Assembly (NCBI GenBank): GCA_036141575.1
Contig: JAYZXF010000003.1
Location: forward strand, 102,598 to 166,597
Direction of reading: 5' to 3'
Length of the DNA stretch: 64,000 nucleotides
From: Pseudomonadota bacterium
GTDB taxonomy: Bacteria; Pseudomonadota; Alphaproteobacteria; UBA2136; JAPKEQ01
Part shown: positions 1 to 10,662 of the stretch, piece after piece
Numbering within the stretch: the stretch's first letter is position 1
Layout of the letters: each line of letters starts with the position of its first letter
Notes under the pieces: model-generated
Told to the model about the DNA's origin: nothing
Database searches by the model: none
The model's input: only the letters and a program-made list of their open reading frames with translations
Program-made: the position numbers and the translations under genes

Positions 1-377
1 GTAAACAGGCTCAAGTAACTAAAGAAACGGGCACGGTGTGGATCATGGCTCATGTAGCCAATTGAGTAGTAATGCACACACATAGACACAGATGTCACCA
101 CAAGCAGCATTGTTGCTGTAAGCTTGTCCACAAACACACCAAAGTCTACGCTGAGATTCGCAGTTTGAATCCACGTATAAAGTGTGCCCTCAATCGTTGG
201 CGCATCTTGCATAGCCACTTGAATAAACGTAATGAAAGACAGAACGGCACTCACCGTAACAGCAGCACATGTCAGTGTCATCACACCTTTATGCCCAAGC
301 TGGCGGCCAAATACACCACCAATAAAAGCAGCAAGGAGCGGCAGAAGAACAATCGCAAAAATATGTGTTTCTGTCAT
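1..377 (-). CDS. nuoL: NADH-quinone oxidoreductase subunit L (5' part only)
   Basis: Large antiporter-like, proton-pumping subunit at the far end of the complex I membrane arm. Only about the first 125 codons are present; the gene runs off the left edge. The ATG at 377 lies three bases after the nuoK stop. The visible part opens MTETHIFAIVLLPLL, has hydrophobic helices, and ends in the family-typical stretch YYSIGYMSHDP followed by FFSYLSLF. It is the last gene visible of the nuo operon, which is transcribed right to left. Confidence 0.96.
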   Translation of the reverse strand, partial: MTETHIFAIVLLPLLAAFIGGVFGRQLGHKGVMTLTCAAVTVSAVLSFITFIQVAMQDAPTIEGTLYTWIQTANLSVDFGVFVDKLTATMLLVVTSVSMCVHYYSIGYMSHDPHRARFFSYLSLF

Positions 378-380
378 CGG

Positions 381-704
381 TTAACCCTTCATCATATCCG
401 CATCATCAACATCAATGTTGCCGCGGTTTCTATAGAATACAGTTACAATTGCAAGACCAATTGCCAGCTCAGCAGCCGCAATGGTGAGAATAAAGAACGT
501 AAAGACCTGACCGCCCATATCATTCAGGTAGCTTGAAAAGGCCACCATGTTGATGTTGATGCTCAGAAGCATCAGCTCAATGCTCATCAAAATAATAATG
601 ATGTTTTTACGGTTCAGAACAATACCGCAAACACCAATCATAAATAGGATTGATGAAAGCGTTAGGAATTCAGTGAGACCTACATGATGAAATGCTGCGT
701 GCAT
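381..704 (-). CDS. nuoK: NADH-quinone oxidoreductase subunit K
   Basis: Small three-helix membrane subunit (107 residues, slightly longer than the usual ~101-103) homologous to MrpC, part of the proton-translocating arm of complex I. The family signature [17 protein letters not shown] with a conserved Glu in the second helix is seen, followed by a third helix with [16 protein letters not shown] containing the second conserved Glu. The A of its ATG is the last base of the nuoJ stop codon (TAATG), and a GAGGTG Shine-Dalgarno-like run precedes it, so translation is probably coupled to nuoJ. Confidence 0.97.
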   Translation of the reverse strand: MHAAFHHVGLTEFLTLSSILFMIGVCGIVLNRKNIIIILMSIELMLLSININMVAFSSYLNDMGGQVFTFFILTIAAAELAIGLAIVTVFYRNRGNIDVDDADMMKG

Positions 705-1333
705 TACTTCACCTCCTCTGGTTTCATATCAGCAGTACCACGCGCGCTTGGCACATCAAGAATCGCCATACTTTCTTCACGTGTACGAGCAACCTGCTTA
801 GAAATAACTTGTCGTTTAGAATCTGGGCGCTTGCGGTGAGTCAGTACAATGGCACCAATCATCGCAGTCAGTAGCACGAAGCCAGACACTTGGAATGGCA
901 GCAGGTAATCTGTAAACAGAATGTTACCAATGTGAACCACGTTTTCGCCCTCAGTTGGCATCGGCATACCTGTTACAGCAGCTTCCTCTGTAAACACGCC
1001 GCTAAATACACCAAATAGAATCTGTGCCAGCATAATACCAATCACAACAATACCAAGTGGCAGATGCTTTTTGCTGCCGTCTTTAAGCATTTCAAAGTCG
1101 ATATCAATTGTCATAAGAACAAATAGGAACATCACTGCAACCGCACCCACATAAACCATAATGGTGAGAAGCGCGATAAACTCAGCTCCAAGCAGGAGGA
1201 AAATACCTGCCGCATTAAAGAATGATAGCACCATAAACAGAATCGCCACCATCGGGTTTCTTGCTGTCACAACGCCGAGCCCGCCAATCAGCAGAAGCGT
1301 TGCGCACATGTAAAAGACAAGGTCTGCAATCAT
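704..1333 (-). CDS. nuoJ: NADH-quinone oxidoreductase subunit J
   Basis: Membrane subunit of complex I with five predicted helices (209 residues, normal for Alphaproteobacteria). The helix containing [21 protein letters not shown] corresponds to the conserved third helix near the quinone-proton coupling path. Its start overlaps the stop of the upstream MazG-like gene by ATGA, and its stop overlaps nuoK, so it is tightly coupled within the operon. The C-terminal ~45 residues are charged and cytosolic and vary between species. Confidence 0.96.
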   Translation of the reverse strand: MIADLVFYMCATLLLIGGLGVVTARNPMVAILFMVLSFFNAAGIFLLLGAEFIALLTIMVYVGAVAVMFLFVLMTIDIDFEMLKDGSKKHLPLGIVVIGIMLAQILFGVFSGVFTEEAAVTGMPMPTEGENVVHIGNILFTDYLLPFQVSGFVLLTAMIGAIVLTHRKRPDSKRQVISKQVARTREESMAILDVPSARGTADMKPEEVK

Positions 1334-1716
1334 GATACATACTCTTCCATGTTTGCAGGACTGTAGTTTGGCCCTTTAAGAATTTTACCGTCTTCACGGT
1401 AAACAGGTTTACCATCTTCACCCACTTTGCTCATGTTAGAGCGGTGCACTTCCTGAAAAGCTGCGTCCGCATCCCAGCCCATGCTTTTAATGGTTCCGTA
1501 AGTCACATAAAGCAGATCAATACACTCTTTGAGTACATCAGCTTCAGCTTTTTTACGGCCTGTAACACCTGTTTTTTCTAGAATCTCAATCGCTTCAATA
1601 ACCTCAGCGCATTCCTCTGTAATCAGCTTTTTACGCAGGTTAAGCATGTCTTGTCTATCGTCTGGAATACCGCCAAATACATCGTGGAATTCTGATACTT
1701 TTTTGTAATTACTCAT
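1330..1716 (-). CDS. MazG / phosphoribosyl-ATP pyrophosphohydrolase-like NTP pyrophosphohydrolase
   Basis: A 128-residue all-alpha protein of the MazG/PRA-PH superfamily, which hydrolyses nucleoside triphosphates to monophosphate and pyrophosphate. The metal-binding pattern is visible as EECAE at residues 34-38 and ECID at 64-67 (EExxE...ExxD). The tail carries [20 protein letters not shown], common in small stand-alone members. I chose the ATG at 1716 because it forms an ATGA overlap with the nuoI stop; an upstream in-frame start at 1764 would lie deep inside nuoI. The gene also overlaps nuoJ by ATGA. It is not a complex I subunit, and its substrate and reason for lying between nuoI and nuoJ are unknown. 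Confidence 0.8.
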   Translation of the reverse strand: MSNYKKVSEFHDVFGGIPDDRQDMLNLRKKLITEECAEVIEAIEILEKTGVTGRKKAEADVLKECIDLLYVTYGTIKSMGWDADAAFQEVHRSNMSKVGEDGKPVYREDGKILKGPNYSPANMEEYVS

Positions 1717-2192
1717 CGGTACGGTGCATCCTTTCTTAGGCGTTCTGCGATACTTTCTTCCCAAATATCGCCGTTTTCTAATAGTTTGTTTTTGTCGTAA
1801 ACCAACTGAGAGCGATCATGGTGTGCAAGGTCAAAGTGTGGACCTTCAACAATCGCATCAACTGGGCATGCTTCTTCACATAAGCCACAGTAAATGCACT
1901 TCACCATGTCAATGTCGTAACGTGTCGTACGGCGCGAACCATCCCCTCGTGGCTCTGCTTCAATTGTAATCGCTTGCGCTGGGCAAACCGCTTCACACAG
2001 TTTGCAGGCAATACAACGCTCTTCACCATTTGGGTAACGGCGCAGTGCGTGCTCCCCTCTAAAACGCGGTGAGATTGGTGTCTTCTCTTGTGGGTACTTA
2101 ATGGTTAGCTTCTTTTTGAACATATTACGGAAGGTAATGCTCATACCCTTCGCAACATCAAGAAGAAGGAACTGTCTCAAAAGTTTGATCAT
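1713..2192 (-). CDS. nuoI: NADH-quinone oxidoreductase subunit I (2x 4Fe-4S ferredoxin)
   Basis: Peripheral-arm subunit carrying clusters N6a and N6b, which pass electrons towards NuoB and quinone. Two CxxCxxCxxxCP motifs are seen: C60, C63, C66, C70 and C99, C102, C105, C109. The N-terminal amphipathic segment ([17 protein letters not shown]) anchors it to the membrane arm. Length of 159 residues is typical of Alphaproteobacteria. It lies seven bases after nuoH and overlaps the MazG-like gene by ATGA. Confidence 0.97.
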   Translation of the reverse strand: MIKLLRQFLLLDVAKGMSITFRNMFKKKLTIKYPQEKTPISPRFRGEHALRRYPNGEERCIACKLCEAVCPAQAITIEAEPRGDGSRRTTRYDIDMVKCIYCGLCEEACPVDAIVEGPHFDLAHHDRSQLVYDKNKLLENGDIWEESIAERLRKDAPYR

Positions 2193-2199
2193 CTTACTC

Positions 2200-3216
2200 T
2201 TAAACTCCCATCACAAATTTCATAAAGCTTGCCTGCCCGACTAGCCAAATCAGCGTAAACGGTAGGAAGATTTTCCAACCCAGACGCATCAGTTGGTCAT
2301 AGCGGTAACGTGGGAACGTTGCACGTGTCCAGAGGAACACAAACAGCACGAAGGCAATCTTTGCAAAGAACCACAGGAAGCCTGGAATCATATTAAATGG
2401 CGCAATATCAATTGGCGGCAACCAACCACCCATAAACAGCACAGCTGTCATAGCGCTCATAAGAATCATATTGGCGTACTCACCAAGAAAGAACAGCGCA
2501 AAGCCCATTGCACCGTACTCAACGTTGTAACCGGCAACTAGCTCAGCTTCCGCTTCAGGAAGGTCAAACGGCGCACGGTTTGTTTCCGCCAAAATAGAAA
2601 TAATAAACACGATAAACATAGGGAACAGTGGAATCATATGCCACATGCCACGCTGGTTCTCTACCACTTCTGTTAGGTTCATAGAACCAGAAAGGAGAAT
2701 TACACTCAGCACAACAAGCCCCATAGATACTTCATACGAAACCATTTGCGCACCAGAGCGGACTGCGCCAAGGAATGGGTACTTTGAGTTACTGGCCCAA
2801 CCAGCAAGGAGAATCCCGTAGATACCAAGAGAGCTCACAGCTAGCAGGTACATCACACCAAGGTTGATGTCACTCATCACAATGCCCTTATCGAAAGGAA
2901 TCACAGCCCATGCCATAAGTGCTGGTACAAACACCATAATCGGTGCAATCAGGTATGTTGCTTTGTTGGCAACACCAGGCATCACAACCTCTTTAAACAT
3001 CAGCTTCACCGCATCAGCAATCGGCTGACCAAGTCCCCAAGGGCCCACAGTCGATGGACCAACACGGAGCTGCATCCAACCAATCACCTTACGCTCAGCA
3101 AGGGTTAGGTAAGCAACCGCACCAAATAGAGGCAACATAATCGCAAGGATTTGCGCCACCAAAAGAGCGATGTACTTTACATTTTCAATCGTTAAAAGCT
3201 CTAAATAATCAAACAT
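2200..3216 (-). CDS. nuoH: NADH-quinone oxidoreductase subunit H
   Basis: Eight-helix membrane subunit that forms much of the quinone-binding chamber. Conserved loops are present: [27 protein letters not shown], and [21 protein letters not shown], the last containing the acidic cluster lining the quinone/proton path. Length (338) is normal. The start lies one base from the nuoG stop. Confidence 0.97.
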   Translation of the reverse strand: MFDYLELLTIENVKYIALLVAQILAIMLPLFGAVAYLTLAERKVIGWMQLRVGPSTVGPWGLGQPIADAVKLMFKEVVMPGVANKATYLIAPIMVFVPALMAWAVIPFDKGIVMSDINLGVMYLLAVSSLGIYGILLAGWASNSKYPFLGAVRSGAQMVSYEVSMGLVVLSVILLSGSMNLTEVVENQRGMWHMIPLFPMFIVFIISILAETNRAPFDLPEAEAELVAGYNVEYGAMGFALFFLGEYANMILMSAMTAVLFMGGWLPPIDIAPFNMIPGFLWFFAKIAFVLFVFLWTRATFPRYRYDQLMRLGWKIFLPFTLIWLVGQASFMKFVMGV

Positions 3217-3217
3217 G

Positions 3218-5311
3218 TTAAGAAACTTTCTTCATGTTAGGTTTGAACTTGGCAGCACCATTCTCAGCAGCACATTCTGCCATCACTGGGCTTGCTCTTA
3301 GAATTTCATTGCTGAGGTAGTAAGACTCAACTGGCGCTTTGTAAGCTGTTTCTTTTGCAGCAGACTTACCCGGCTTGAAAGAAATCTCAAAGCTTTGCTT
3401 CTCACCCCAGTGACTATCTGCAAGTACAGGCCAATCTTCAGCCATGCACTCACGCAGACCAGCAAGCGTGTTAAACGGTAGCGTACTACCAAACACATCA
3501 CTCAGCGCTCTAAAGATCTTCCAATCTTCTTTTGCGTTCAGTGGAGGCTGTGCAGCAGCTTTAGCTTCTTGCACACGGCCTTCTGTGTTCATCCACAGGC
3601 CATCTTTCTCAGTGTAAGCAGCTGTTGGAAGCATCAGGTCAGCATCTTTTGCCGCGTCTGTTTTGTGCGTGCCCATGTAAATACTGAACTTCGCACCAGA
3701 AACTGACTCACCACGTGTGTCCCCTTCTCCAAACTGCCAAAGCACATCTACATCACCCTTCTTAAGCGCTTTGTAGATTGCTGAAGCGTCCATTCCTTTA
3801 TCTTCAGGTGTCACGTCTAGCGCAAGTACACCTGCACGACCAGCATGCTGATGCAGAACGTTGAGACCATTCCAGTCTTTACGCGCTACATTTAGTTTTT
3901 CACAGAAAGAAAGAATCTCACGCATTTGCGCACGTGCATCTACGCGCGTAAGAACGCCTTTGGCACCAATAATAACAGCGATGTTCTCTTTACCCTTAAG
4001 GAGCTTACCAAGCTTAGTTGTTGGTTTAGATAGCGCTTCAAGAGCTGAAATATCAGTTCCTGCGTGTGTGCTTGCGTAAGTAAGATCAGCCTCTTCGCCA
4101 ACCACAAGAACCGGTGCGCCCTTCATCGCTTGCTTACGAATGCGTGTATTCACAAGTGGTGCTTCTAGGCGTGGGTTTGTGCCAATGAGTACAAATGCGT
4201 CTGCATCTTCAAGGCCTTCAATCCCAGAGTTCATAAGGCTTGCACCAAGACCATCAGCGCGTGTCAGTGCGTAACCATCCATTCGACCATCTACGTTATC
4301 AGTCCCAATCACATCTTTCATAAAGTCGTTAAAGGCGTAAAGGTCTTCTAGACTGTGGATATCACCTGCAAGGCCTGCAACGCGGTCTACATCTACACCT
4401 TTATGCGCTTTCTGAATTACTTCAAAAGCTTTTGGCCATGTAATGCTCTTCCACTTACCGCTCACCTTATGCATTGGTGTTGTGAGGCGGTTACGAGACA
4501 GGCCATCATAGCTAAAGCGCGCCGCATCCGTCATCCACTCTTCGTTCACTGCTGCGTTTTCACGCGGTACAATACGCATCACTTCACCAGCACGGCTATC
4601 AATTCGAATGTTTGTTCCCACAGCGTCCATCACATCAATTGAAGCTGTATGAGTCAGCTCCCAAGGGCGCGCTGTAAATGCGTAAGGTTTACTTGTCAGT
4701 GCGCCAACAGGACAAAGGTCAATCATGTTACCAGCAAGTTCACTCTGTAGAGCTTGCTCAACGTAAGTCCCAACCTGCATGTTTTCACCACGGAATGTGG
4801 CGCCCATTTCTTCAACGCCTGCAATTTCAGTCGCAAAACGGATACAACGTGTACAGTGGATGCAACGTGTCATCACAGTTTTAATTTTCGCACCAATTTC
4901 TAGGTCATCTGTACTACGTTTATCTTCGCTAAAGCGTGTACGGTCAGACCCATAAGATACGGCAACATCTTGAAGGTCGCATTCACCAGCTTGGTCACAA
5001 ATTGGGCAGTCCAGTGGGTGGTTAATGAGCATCAGCTCCATCACCCCTTTACGGGCTTCCTTTGTTGTGTCACATGCGGTGTTCACCACCATGCCTTCAG
5101 AAACAGGCCATGCACAGCTTGCTACAGGCTTTGGTGCACCTTCAATTTCCACAAGGCACATGCGGCAGTTCCCTGCAACACTCAGGCGCTCATGGTAGCA
5201 AAAGTGTGGAATCTCAATTGAAAGTTGCTTTGCTGCTTGCATGATTGTGCTGCCCGCAGGTACAGCAACGTCAAAGCCATCAATGGTGAGGTTAATTAGG
5301 TTATCGCTCAT
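3218..5311 (-). CDS. nuoG: NADH-quinone oxidoreductase subunit G
   Basis: Large peripheral-arm Fe-S subunit of the molybdopterin-oxidoreductase fold (697 residues). The N-terminal 2Fe-2S ferredoxin domain ([15 protein letters not shown], then CAWPV), the His/Cys cluster [16 protein letters not shown] and the motif [12 protein letters not shown] with a later CPVG are all present and ligate the cluster chain. The rest is the degenerate, cofactor-free molybdopterin-like domain. Its ATG is shared with the nuoF stop region (one-base overlap at 5311). Confidence 0.97.
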   Translation of the reverse strand: MSDNLINLTIDGFDVAVPAGSTIMQAAKQLSIEIPHFCYHERLSVAGNCRMCLVEIEGAPKPVASCAWPVSEGMVVNTACDTTKEARKGVMELMLINHPLDCPICDQAGECDLQDVAVSYGSDRTRFSEDKRSTDDLEIGAKIKTVMTRCIHCTRCIRFATEIAGVEEMGATFRGENMQVGTYVEQALQSELAGNMIDLCPVGALTSKPYAFTARPWELTHTASIDVMDAVGTNIRIDSRAGEVMRIVPRENAAVNEEWMTDAARFSYDGLSRNRLTTPMHKVSGKWKSITWPKAFEVIQKAHKGVDVDRVAGLAGDIHSLEDLYAFNDFMKDVIGTDNVDGRMDGYALTRADGLGASLMNSGIEGLEDADAFVLIGTNPRLEAPLVNTRIRKQAMKGAPVLVVGEEADLTYASTHAGTDISALEALSKPTTKLGKLLKGKENIAVIIGAKGVLTRVDARAQMREILSFCEKLNVARKDWNGLNVLHQHAGRAGVLALDVTPEDKGMDASAIYKALKKGDVDVLWQFGEGDTRGESVSGAKFSIYMGTHKTDAAKDADLMLPTAAYTEKDGLWMNTEGRVQEAKAAAQPPLNAKEDWKIFRALSDVFGSTLPFNTLAGLRECMAEDWPVLADSHWGEKQSFEISFKPGKSAAKETAYKAPVESYYLSNEILRASPVMAECAAENGAAKFKPNMKKVS

Positions 5312-6618
5312 TACGCAGCCCCTCTTTTGCCATTCGCTTCAATGCGTTTTTCAAATTCTTCTCTAAAGTGTTTAAGTGTGCCTTGTACTGGCCACATTGC
5401 ACCATCTGCAAAGGCGCAAATTGTACGGCCTTCAATACGCTTGGTTACGTTAAACAGTTGGTCGAGTTCTTCTACTGTTCCTTCACCATCACGCAGACGC
5501 TCCATCATGCGGTAAACCCAACCCACACCTTCACGGCATGGCGTACATTGGCCACAGCTTTCGTGCTTGTAGAAACCGCTAATGCGCGTCATCACGTCAA
5601 GCACATCAACATCTTTGTTCATCACAATCACACCTGCTGTACCAAGACCTGTGCCGAGCTCACGCAATGCATCAAAGTCCATAAGTACTTCATTTGATTC
5701 TGCTGGGTTCAGCATTGGTGTTGAAGATCCACCAGGAATGATTGCTTGGAGGCTATCCCAGCCACCCATCACACCATCACAGTGTTCTTCAATGAGGTCT
5801 TTAAGTGGAATACTCATTGGCGCTTCAATGTTGCAAGGTTTATTCACCGCACCAGAGATACAGAAAATTTTTGTACCGTGGTTGTTTGGACGACCAAACT
5901 GCGTCCACCAATCAACTCCACGTTTAAGGATTGTTGGGATTTGTGCAATGGTTTCAACGTTGTTAATTGTCGTTGGGCAACCATACAGACCAAACTGCGC
6001 TGGGAATGGCGGCTTAAGGCGTGGTTGGCCTTTTTTACCTTCTAAACTTTCAAGAAGGGCTGTTTCTTCGCCACAAATATAAGCACCTGCACCAAGGTGT
6101 GTGTAAACATCTACATTGACACCTGTACCCATAATGTTTTTACCAAGAAGGCCAGCTTCATATGCTTCATCAATCGCTTGTTGTAGACGAGAGGTTTCGT
6201 CGTAATATTCACCACGTACGTAAATGTAACCTGTTTCTGCACCAAGGGCGTGACAGCCCACAATCATACCCTCTACAAGTGTGTGAGGGTCAAAACGGAG
6301 GATGTCTCTATCTTTACATGTACCCGGCTCACCTTCATCGGCATTACACACAAGGTAGTTTGGGCGCTTACCATCTGGACGTGGCATAAAGCTCCACTTC
6401 AGGCCCGTTGGGAAACCTGCACCACCACGGCCACGCTGGCCAGAAGCTTTCACAAGTTCAATAATCTCTTTAGGGTCTGCCTTAAGAATCTTTTTCAACT
6501 CTTTACCGTAACCGCCACGCTTTTCGTAGCCTTTTAGGCCCCAATCTTCAGCACCATCTAGGTTTTGGAAAACTTTATCCGCACGGATTAGGTTTGTTTT
6601 TGTTGATTTATTTGCCAT
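5311..6618 (-). CDS. nuoF: NADH-quinone oxidoreductase subunit F (NADH-binding)
   Basis: Flavoprotein that binds NADH and FMN and starts the electron path of complex I. The NADH-binding glycine-rich loop [13 protein letters not shown], the FMN region [15 protein letters not shown] and the 4Fe-4S N3 ligands in [12 protein letters not shown] with the later RTICAF are visible. About 435 residues, normal. I prefer the ATG at 6618 (GGAG seven bases upstream) over an in-frame TTG at 6621. It overlaps the 3' end of nuoE by eleven bases. Confidence 0.97.
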   Translation of the reverse strand: MANKSTKTNLIRADKVFQNLDGAEDWGLKGYEKRGGYGKELKKILKADPKEIIELVKASGQRGRGGAGFPTGLKWSFMPRPDGKRPNYLVCNADEGEPGTCKDRDILRFDPHTLVEGMIVGCHALGAETGYIYVRGEYYDETSRLQQAIDEAYEAGLLGKNIMGTGVNVDVYTHLGAGAYICGEETALLESLEGKKGQPRLKPPFPAQFGLYGCPTTINNVETIAQIPTILKRGVDWWTQFGRPNNHGTKIFCISGAVNKPCNIEAPMSIPLKDLIEEHCDGVMGGWDSLQAIIPGGSSTPMLNPAESNEVLMDFDALRELGTGLGTAGVIVMNKDVDVLDVMTRISGFYKHESCGQCTPCREGVGWVYRMMERLRDGEGTVEELDQLFNVTKRIEGRTICAFADGAMWPVQGTLKHFREEFEKRIEANGKRGAA

Positions 6619-7195
6619 CAAAAATCTCCAATCCTTTGCTTGGCGTCGTGCTTTCTACAGCCTTACCGCTCTTCAGTTCCTCAAGAATTTCTTTTGTACT
6701 CTCAGGCGTAAGCTTTACGTGGTAACCATCGTTAATTTGCATCATTGGCGCTTCAACACAGGCACCAAGGCACTCCACTTCTGTGAGTGTGAATAGACCA
6801 TCATCACTCATGCCACCCTGCCCTTTAAGGCCTGTAACATCTTTAACGGTTTCAACAATTTTGCTAGAGCCGCGGATCATGCAAGCGCAGTTTGTGCACA
6901 CCTGAACATGGTACTTGCCCACAGGCTTCAAGTTGAACATTGTGTAGAATGTTGCCACCTCATACACGCGAATGTACGGCAAGTTCAACGTATCTGCCAC
7001 CAACTGCATTGCATCAACACTTACCCAGCCCCCAAACTCTTTTTGAGCAAGGTGCAGCAGAGGAATTGTTGCACTGCGGCTTTGTTCCGCTGGATATTTT
7101 GAGAGAATTTTCTCAACTTTTTTCTTCGCTGACGCCGTCCATTTGAGGTCTTTCCCCTCATGAACTTCGATTTTTTGTGCAGAAGATTTTGCCAT
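6608..7195 (-). CDS. nuoE: NADH-quinone oxidoreductase subunit E (2Fe-2S)
   Basis: Thioredoxin-fold 2Fe-2S subunit (cluster N1a) partnering NuoF in the NADH dehydrogenase module. Ligands are in [11 protein letters not shown] (first pair) and [10 protein letters not shown] (second pair). I start it at the ATG at 7195 (MAKSSAQKI...), five bases before the stop of the upstream small secreted-protein gene; another ATG at 7219 would overlap that gene by about 20 bases. About 195 residues. Confidence 0.95.
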   Translation of the reverse strand: MAKSSAQKIEVHEGKDLKWTASAKKKVEKILSKYPAEQSRSATIPLLHLAQKEFGGWVSVDAMQLVADTLNLPYIRVYEVATFYTMFNLKPVGKYHVQVCTNCACMIRGSSKIVETVKDVTGLKGQGGMSDDGLFTLTEVECLGACVEAPMMQINDGYHVKLTPESTKEILEELKSGKAVESTTPSKGLEIFDGK

Positions 7196-7199
7196 AGGC

Positions 7200-7559
7200 T
7201 TAGTTTTCCATATTGTCATCAGTTAAATAGTTTAAGCGACGCACAGCTTCGCTAATAATATCTTTGCGTAAAGAAGCACACAGGTCCCTATCATAAGGAT
7301 CTTTTTTTCCACAGTGTTTAGCTTCCATCTTTTTAAGTTGGATGATCCACTCTTCACGTGTACGGCAAAGATCATAAAGAGGCTTACCCTTAGCAATAAA
7401 TAGGCCTTGGCAGTACACACCATCAATTTCAATTTCAGCAATCACATCAGAGCATTCCTCAGGCGTAAGACCAGGGCAAGACTCGCCAAAATCGAGCGTG
7501 AGCGCATGTGCTGCGCCCATCGTTCCTATAACAATACCAAGCCCCAAAATAAATCTCAT
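7200..7559 (-). CDS. Secreted six-cysteine protein of unknown function inside the nuo operon
   Basis: A 119-residue protein with a clear signal peptide ([19 protein letters not shown], likely cut after AHA) and six cysteines in the mature part (C28, C36, C50, C65, C83, C94), an even number compatible with three periplasmic disulfides. The rest is charged and probably helical. I recognise no family. It sits between nuoD and nuoE: its ATG shares a base with the nuoD stop (TAATG) and nuoE starts five bases inside its stop region, so it is co-translated with complex I. A role in assembly or periplasmic protection of complex I is only a guess; it could also be a lineage-specific cuckoo gene. Confidence 0.75.
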   Translation of the reverse strand: MRFILGLGIVIGTMGAAHALTLDFGESCPGLTPEECSDVIAEIEIDGVYCQGLFIAKGKPLYDLCRTREEWIIQLKKMEAKHCGKKDPYDRDLCASLRKDIISEAVRRLNYLTDDNMEN

Positions 7560-8791
7560 TAGCGGTCAATCTCTCCGAACACAACGTCTTGTGTTCCAAT
7601 AATTGTTACGGCGTCTGCGAGCATGTGCCCTTTGGCCATAAAGTCAAAGCCTTGCAGGTGCGCAAACCCTGGTGCACGGATCTTACAACGATACGGTTTA
7701 GAACCACCATCTGATACAAGATAAACACCCATTTCACCTTTTGGTGCTTCCACAGCAACGTACACTTCGCCTTCTGGCACGTGGATACCTTCTGTGTAGT
7801 ACTTAAAGTGGTGAATCAGCGCTTCCATGCTTGTCTTCATATCATCACGCTTTGGTGGAGATACTTTAAAGTTCTGCGCTTTTACAGGGCCTTCAGGCAT
7901 TTTTCTGAGGCACTGTTCAATCAGGTGCAGACTTTGACGCATTTCTTCTACGCGAATGAGGTAACGGTCGTAACTGTCGCCGTTCTTTCCAACAGGAATA
8001 TCAAAATCAAGTTCATCGTAAACTTCGTAAGGCTGCGCTTTACGTAAATCATATGGCACGCCACTACCGCGTAGCATTGGGCCCGTAAAGCCCCAAGCCT
8101 GCGCTTCATCAGCTGTGACCACACCTACGTCCACAAGGCGTTGTTTCCAAATACGGTTTTCAGAAAGCAGGTTTTCGAATTCATCAATGTTCGCCCACAT
8201 GCCGTCTACAAATTCTTTAATCTTATCTGTAAGACCTTCTGGCAAATCTTTAGCAACACCACCAGGACGGAAGTAGTTAGCGTGCATACGTGCACCAGAA
8301 ACTTCTTCATAGAAATCTAGAATTCTCTCACGGTCACGGAACGCGTAAAGGAAGACACTCATCGCACCGACATCAAGACCATGACAGCCAATCCATAGAA
8401 GGTGGTTCAGTAGACGTGTAAGCTCTAGGTAAAGTACACGAATGTATTGCCCCCGCTTTGGCACTTCTACACGGAGCAGTTTCTCAACAGCCAAACACCA
8501 TACGTGCTCTTGCGCCATCATTGATACGTAATCTAAACGATCAAAGTAAGGCAAAGCCTGAATGTATGTACGGTTTTCAATCAATTTTTCAGTTCCACGG
8601 TGAAGCAGACCAATATGTGGGTCACTACGTGTAATCACCTCACCATCAAGCTCCATCACAAGGCGAAGTACACCGTGCGCCGCAGGGTGCTGTGGACCAA
8701 AGTTAAATGTAAAGCCTTCACCCACGCTTACTTCTTGCGTGTGTTTGCCTTTTGGCAGGTTCTTTGGAGGTTGGTTTCTGAGCTCACTCAT
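7559..8791 (-). CDS. nuoD: NADH-quinone oxidoreductase subunit D (49 kDa)
   Basis: Quinone-binding peripheral subunit related to the large subunit of NiFe hydrogenases. Typical stretches are [17 protein letters not shown] (quinone headgroup His region), [13 protein letters not shown], and the end DVVFGEIDR. Length of 410 is normal, and it is separate from NuoC, as is usual in Alphaproteobacteria. Its ATG overlaps the nuoC stop by ATGA. Confidence 0.98.
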   Translation of the reverse strand: MSELRNQPPKNLPKGKHTQEVSVGEGFTFNFGPQHPAAHGVLRLVMELDGEVITRSDPHIGLLHRGTEKLIENRTYIQALPYFDRLDYVSMMAQEHVWCLAVEKLLRVEVPKRGQYIRVLYLELTRLLNHLLWIGCHGLDVGAMSVFLYAFRDRERILDFYEEVSGARMHANYFRPGGVAKDLPEGLTDKIKEFVDGMWANIDEFENLLSENRIWKQRLVDVGVVTADEAQAWGFTGPMLRGSGVPYDLRKAQPYEVYDELDFDIPVGKNGDSYDRYLIRVEEMRQSLHLIEQCLRKMPEGPVKAQNFKVSPPKRDDMKTSMEALIHHFKYYTEGIHVPEGEVYVAVEAPKGEMGVYLVSDGGSKPYRCKIRAPGFAHLQGFDFMAKGHMLADAVTIIGTQDVVFGEIDR

Positions 8792-9498
8792 GCGCTTGCT
8801 TTCTCCTCAGACTCTTCTTCATTAAATTCTTCTTCGCTAAATGTGTTACGATCAACAGTCGCTTCCTCACCAAGGTAGGCGTTACCTGTCATACCTTTCC
8901 AAGAGCTCTGCTGGTCAAAATGACGGTACTCTTGCGGCATATCCACAGGCTTGTAAGCCACACGTTTTTCTTCTTCGTCGTAGTACACTTCTACGTTTCC
9001 TTCTACAGGGAAGTCTTTACGTAGTGGGTGACCGTCAAAGTCGTAATCTGTCAGGATACGGCGCAGGTCTGGGTGATTCTCAAACTTCACACCAAACATG
9101 TCGTATGCCTCACGCTCGTACCAGCCTGCACTTGGGAAAAGGTCTGTACTTGAAAGAACAGCGTCCCCTTCTGCACATTTCAACTTCACACGGATACGGT
9201 GGTTCAGCTGAACTGAAAGCATGTGATACACAACGTCAAAACGAGCTTCACGCTCTGGGTAATCCACACCACATACATCAAGTAGCATGCGGAATTGGCA
9301 TTTTTTATCATCACGGAGGAACTTAAGAACCTTCAGAATTTCACTCTTCTTACAGCAAACCGTAAGTTCACGCTGAGAAATCTCAACGTTGTAAATTTCA
9401 TTATCAAGCTCTTCTTCAATATGCGCTTTCAACTCGTGCAAAGTCTCAAGCTGCAAGTGCTTCTCCAAATGCGGGGCAAACTGTGTTGCTTCTGTCAT
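8788..9498 (-). CDS. nuoC: NADH-quinone oxidoreductase subunit C (30 kDa)
   Basis: Peripheral scaffold subunit of the hydrogenase-like module. The signature [15 protein letters not shown] region ([13 protein letters not shown]) and [22 protein letters not shown] are present, followed by DFPVEG. The 236 residues include a Glu-rich C-terminal extension ([15 protein letters not shown]) that varies between species. It lies between nuoB (three-base gap) and nuoD (four-base overlap). Confidence 0.97.
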   Translation of the reverse strand: MTEATQFAPHLEKHLQLETLHELKAHIEEELDNEIYNVEISQRELTVCCKKSEILKVLKFLRDDKKCQFRMLLDVCGVDYPEREARFDVVYHMLSVQLNHRIRVKLKCAEGDAVLSSTDLFPSAGWYEREAYDMFGVKFENHPDLRRILTDYDFDGHPLRKDFPVEGNVEVYYDEEEKRVAYKPVDMPQEYRHFDQQSSWKGMTGNAYLGEEATVDRNTFSEEEFNEEESEEKASA

Positions 9499-9501
9499 GG
9501 A

Positions 9502-10116
9502 TTAACCTTTATGCATTTCTAGTTTTGTATAAGGCTGCTTATCGCCGTGTTTGTACGCGTACTGCGCTTTCATCGCATCACGCTCAGAGTAATCAAACAC
9601 ACGCTCGCCTTTAATTTTTTTCTTCAGTTGAAGAATACCATACACAAGCGCTTCCGCTGTTGGCGGGCAACCCGGCACGTAAATATCGACTGGAATAATA
9701 CGGTCACAGCCACGCACAACCGCATAAGAATGGTGATAGTAACCACCACCGTTGGCGCAAGAGCCCATGCTAATCACGTAACGAGGCTCAGGCATTTGCT
9801 CGTAAAGCTTACGCAGCGCAGGCGCCATTTTGTTTGTGAGAGTTCCAGCCACAATCATCAGGTCAGACTGACGCGGACTCGGACGGAAAAGTGCGCCATA
9901 ACGGTCAAGGTCATAACGCGAGGCACCAGCCTGCATCATCTCTACCGCACAGCACGCAAGACCAAATGACATTGGCCAAAGACTGCCCGCACGGGCCCAG
10001 TTCACAACACTTTCAACACTTGTAAGAAGAAAACCATCATTTTTCAGGCTTTCGTTCACCTGATCCATGCCCTGATCCACAATCGCTTTCGGGTCATTTG
10101 TTATGATGTTTGACAT
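9502..10116 (-). CDS. nuoB: NADH-quinone oxidoreductase subunit B (cluster N2)
   Basis: Carries cluster N2, the last Fe-S centre before quinone. The tandem cysteines ACCAVEM, the [10 protein letters not shown] region and the [12 protein letters not shown] motif supply the ligands. About 204 residues with a hydrophilic N-terminal extension. It lies 23 bases downstream of nuoA. Confidence 0.97.
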   Translation of the reverse strand: MSNIITNDPKAIVDQGMDQVNESLKNDGFLLTSVESVVNWARAGSLWPMSFGLACCAVEMMQAGASRYDLDRYGALFRPSPRQSDLMIVAGTLTNKMAPALRKLYEQMPEPRYVISMGSCANGGGYYHHSYAVVRGCDRIIPVDIYVPGCPPTAEALVYGILQLKKKIKGERVFDYSERDAMKAQYAYKHGDKQPYTKLEMHKG

Positions 10117-10139
10117 ATTAAAATCCTTTTATAAAAGGC

Positions 10140-10496
10140 CTACTCCCACTCAAGGGCGCCTTTTTTCCACTCATAAATAAAGCCAACAGTTAGCACAGTT
10201 AGAAAGGCCATCATGCTCCAAAAACCAATCAAGCCAATGTTCCCAAAGCTCATTGCCCAAGGGAAAAGAAAGGCCACTTCAAGGTCAAATACAATAAAAA
10301 GAATGGCTACCAGATAAAAGCGTACATCAAAACGACGACGTGCACTGTCGAACGCTTCAAAACCACATTCATATGGAGACATTTTTTGGTCAGATGGTCG
10401 TTTTGGCCCAGCCACAAACGGGATAGCCAACATAACTAAAGCAATTCCTGTTGCGAGAATTAAGAACAACAGAACTGGAAAATATTCAGCAATCAT
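10140..10496 (-). CDS. nuoA: NADH-quinone oxidoreductase subunit A
   Basis: Three-helix membrane subunit (118 residues) at the junction of the two arms of complex I. The conserved loop [19 protein letters not shown] and helix [19 protein letters not shown] are diagnostic. First gene of the nuo operon; a good sigma-70-like promoter lies 37-65 bases upstream. Confidence 0.97.
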   Translation of the reverse strand: MIAEYFPVLLFLILATGIALVMLAIPFVAGPKRPSDQKMSPYECGFEAFDSARRRFDVRFYLVAILFIVFDLEVAFLFPWAMSFGNIGLIGFWSMMAFLTVLTVGFIYEWKKGALEWE

Positions 10497-10532
10497 GCCT
10501 CATCGCTTCATTTTTTATTTTTATACGCATCT

Positions 10533-10561
10533 TTTATACTCCAAATCATCCGCAACCACAA
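10533..10561 (-). promoter_or_regulatory. Predicted promoter of the nuo operon
   Basis: Reading the minus strand, TTGTGG (10556-10561) and TATAAA (10533-10538) are separated by exactly 17 bases. The predicted start lies about 30 bases upstream of the nuoA ATG. This is the only good match in the 142-base gap between nuoA and the dnaE terminator. Confidence 0.55.
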
Positions 10562-10638
10562 GGAAAGCTCCTTGTAATTTTGGGTGTTTTTTCAGCAGTC
10601 GCTCGCAACACATTGATATTTTTGCATCATCTAAAAAG

Positions 10639-10661
10639 AAAGCTCCCATCTCAGGAGCTTT
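10639..10661 (-). terminator. Intrinsic terminator of dnaE
   Basis: Perfect 8-bp stem (AAAGCTCC / GGAGCTTT) with a seven-base loop, followed on the minus strand by CTTTTTAG. It starts directly at the dnaE stop codon (10663-10665). Confidence 0.8.
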
Positions 10662-10662
10662 T

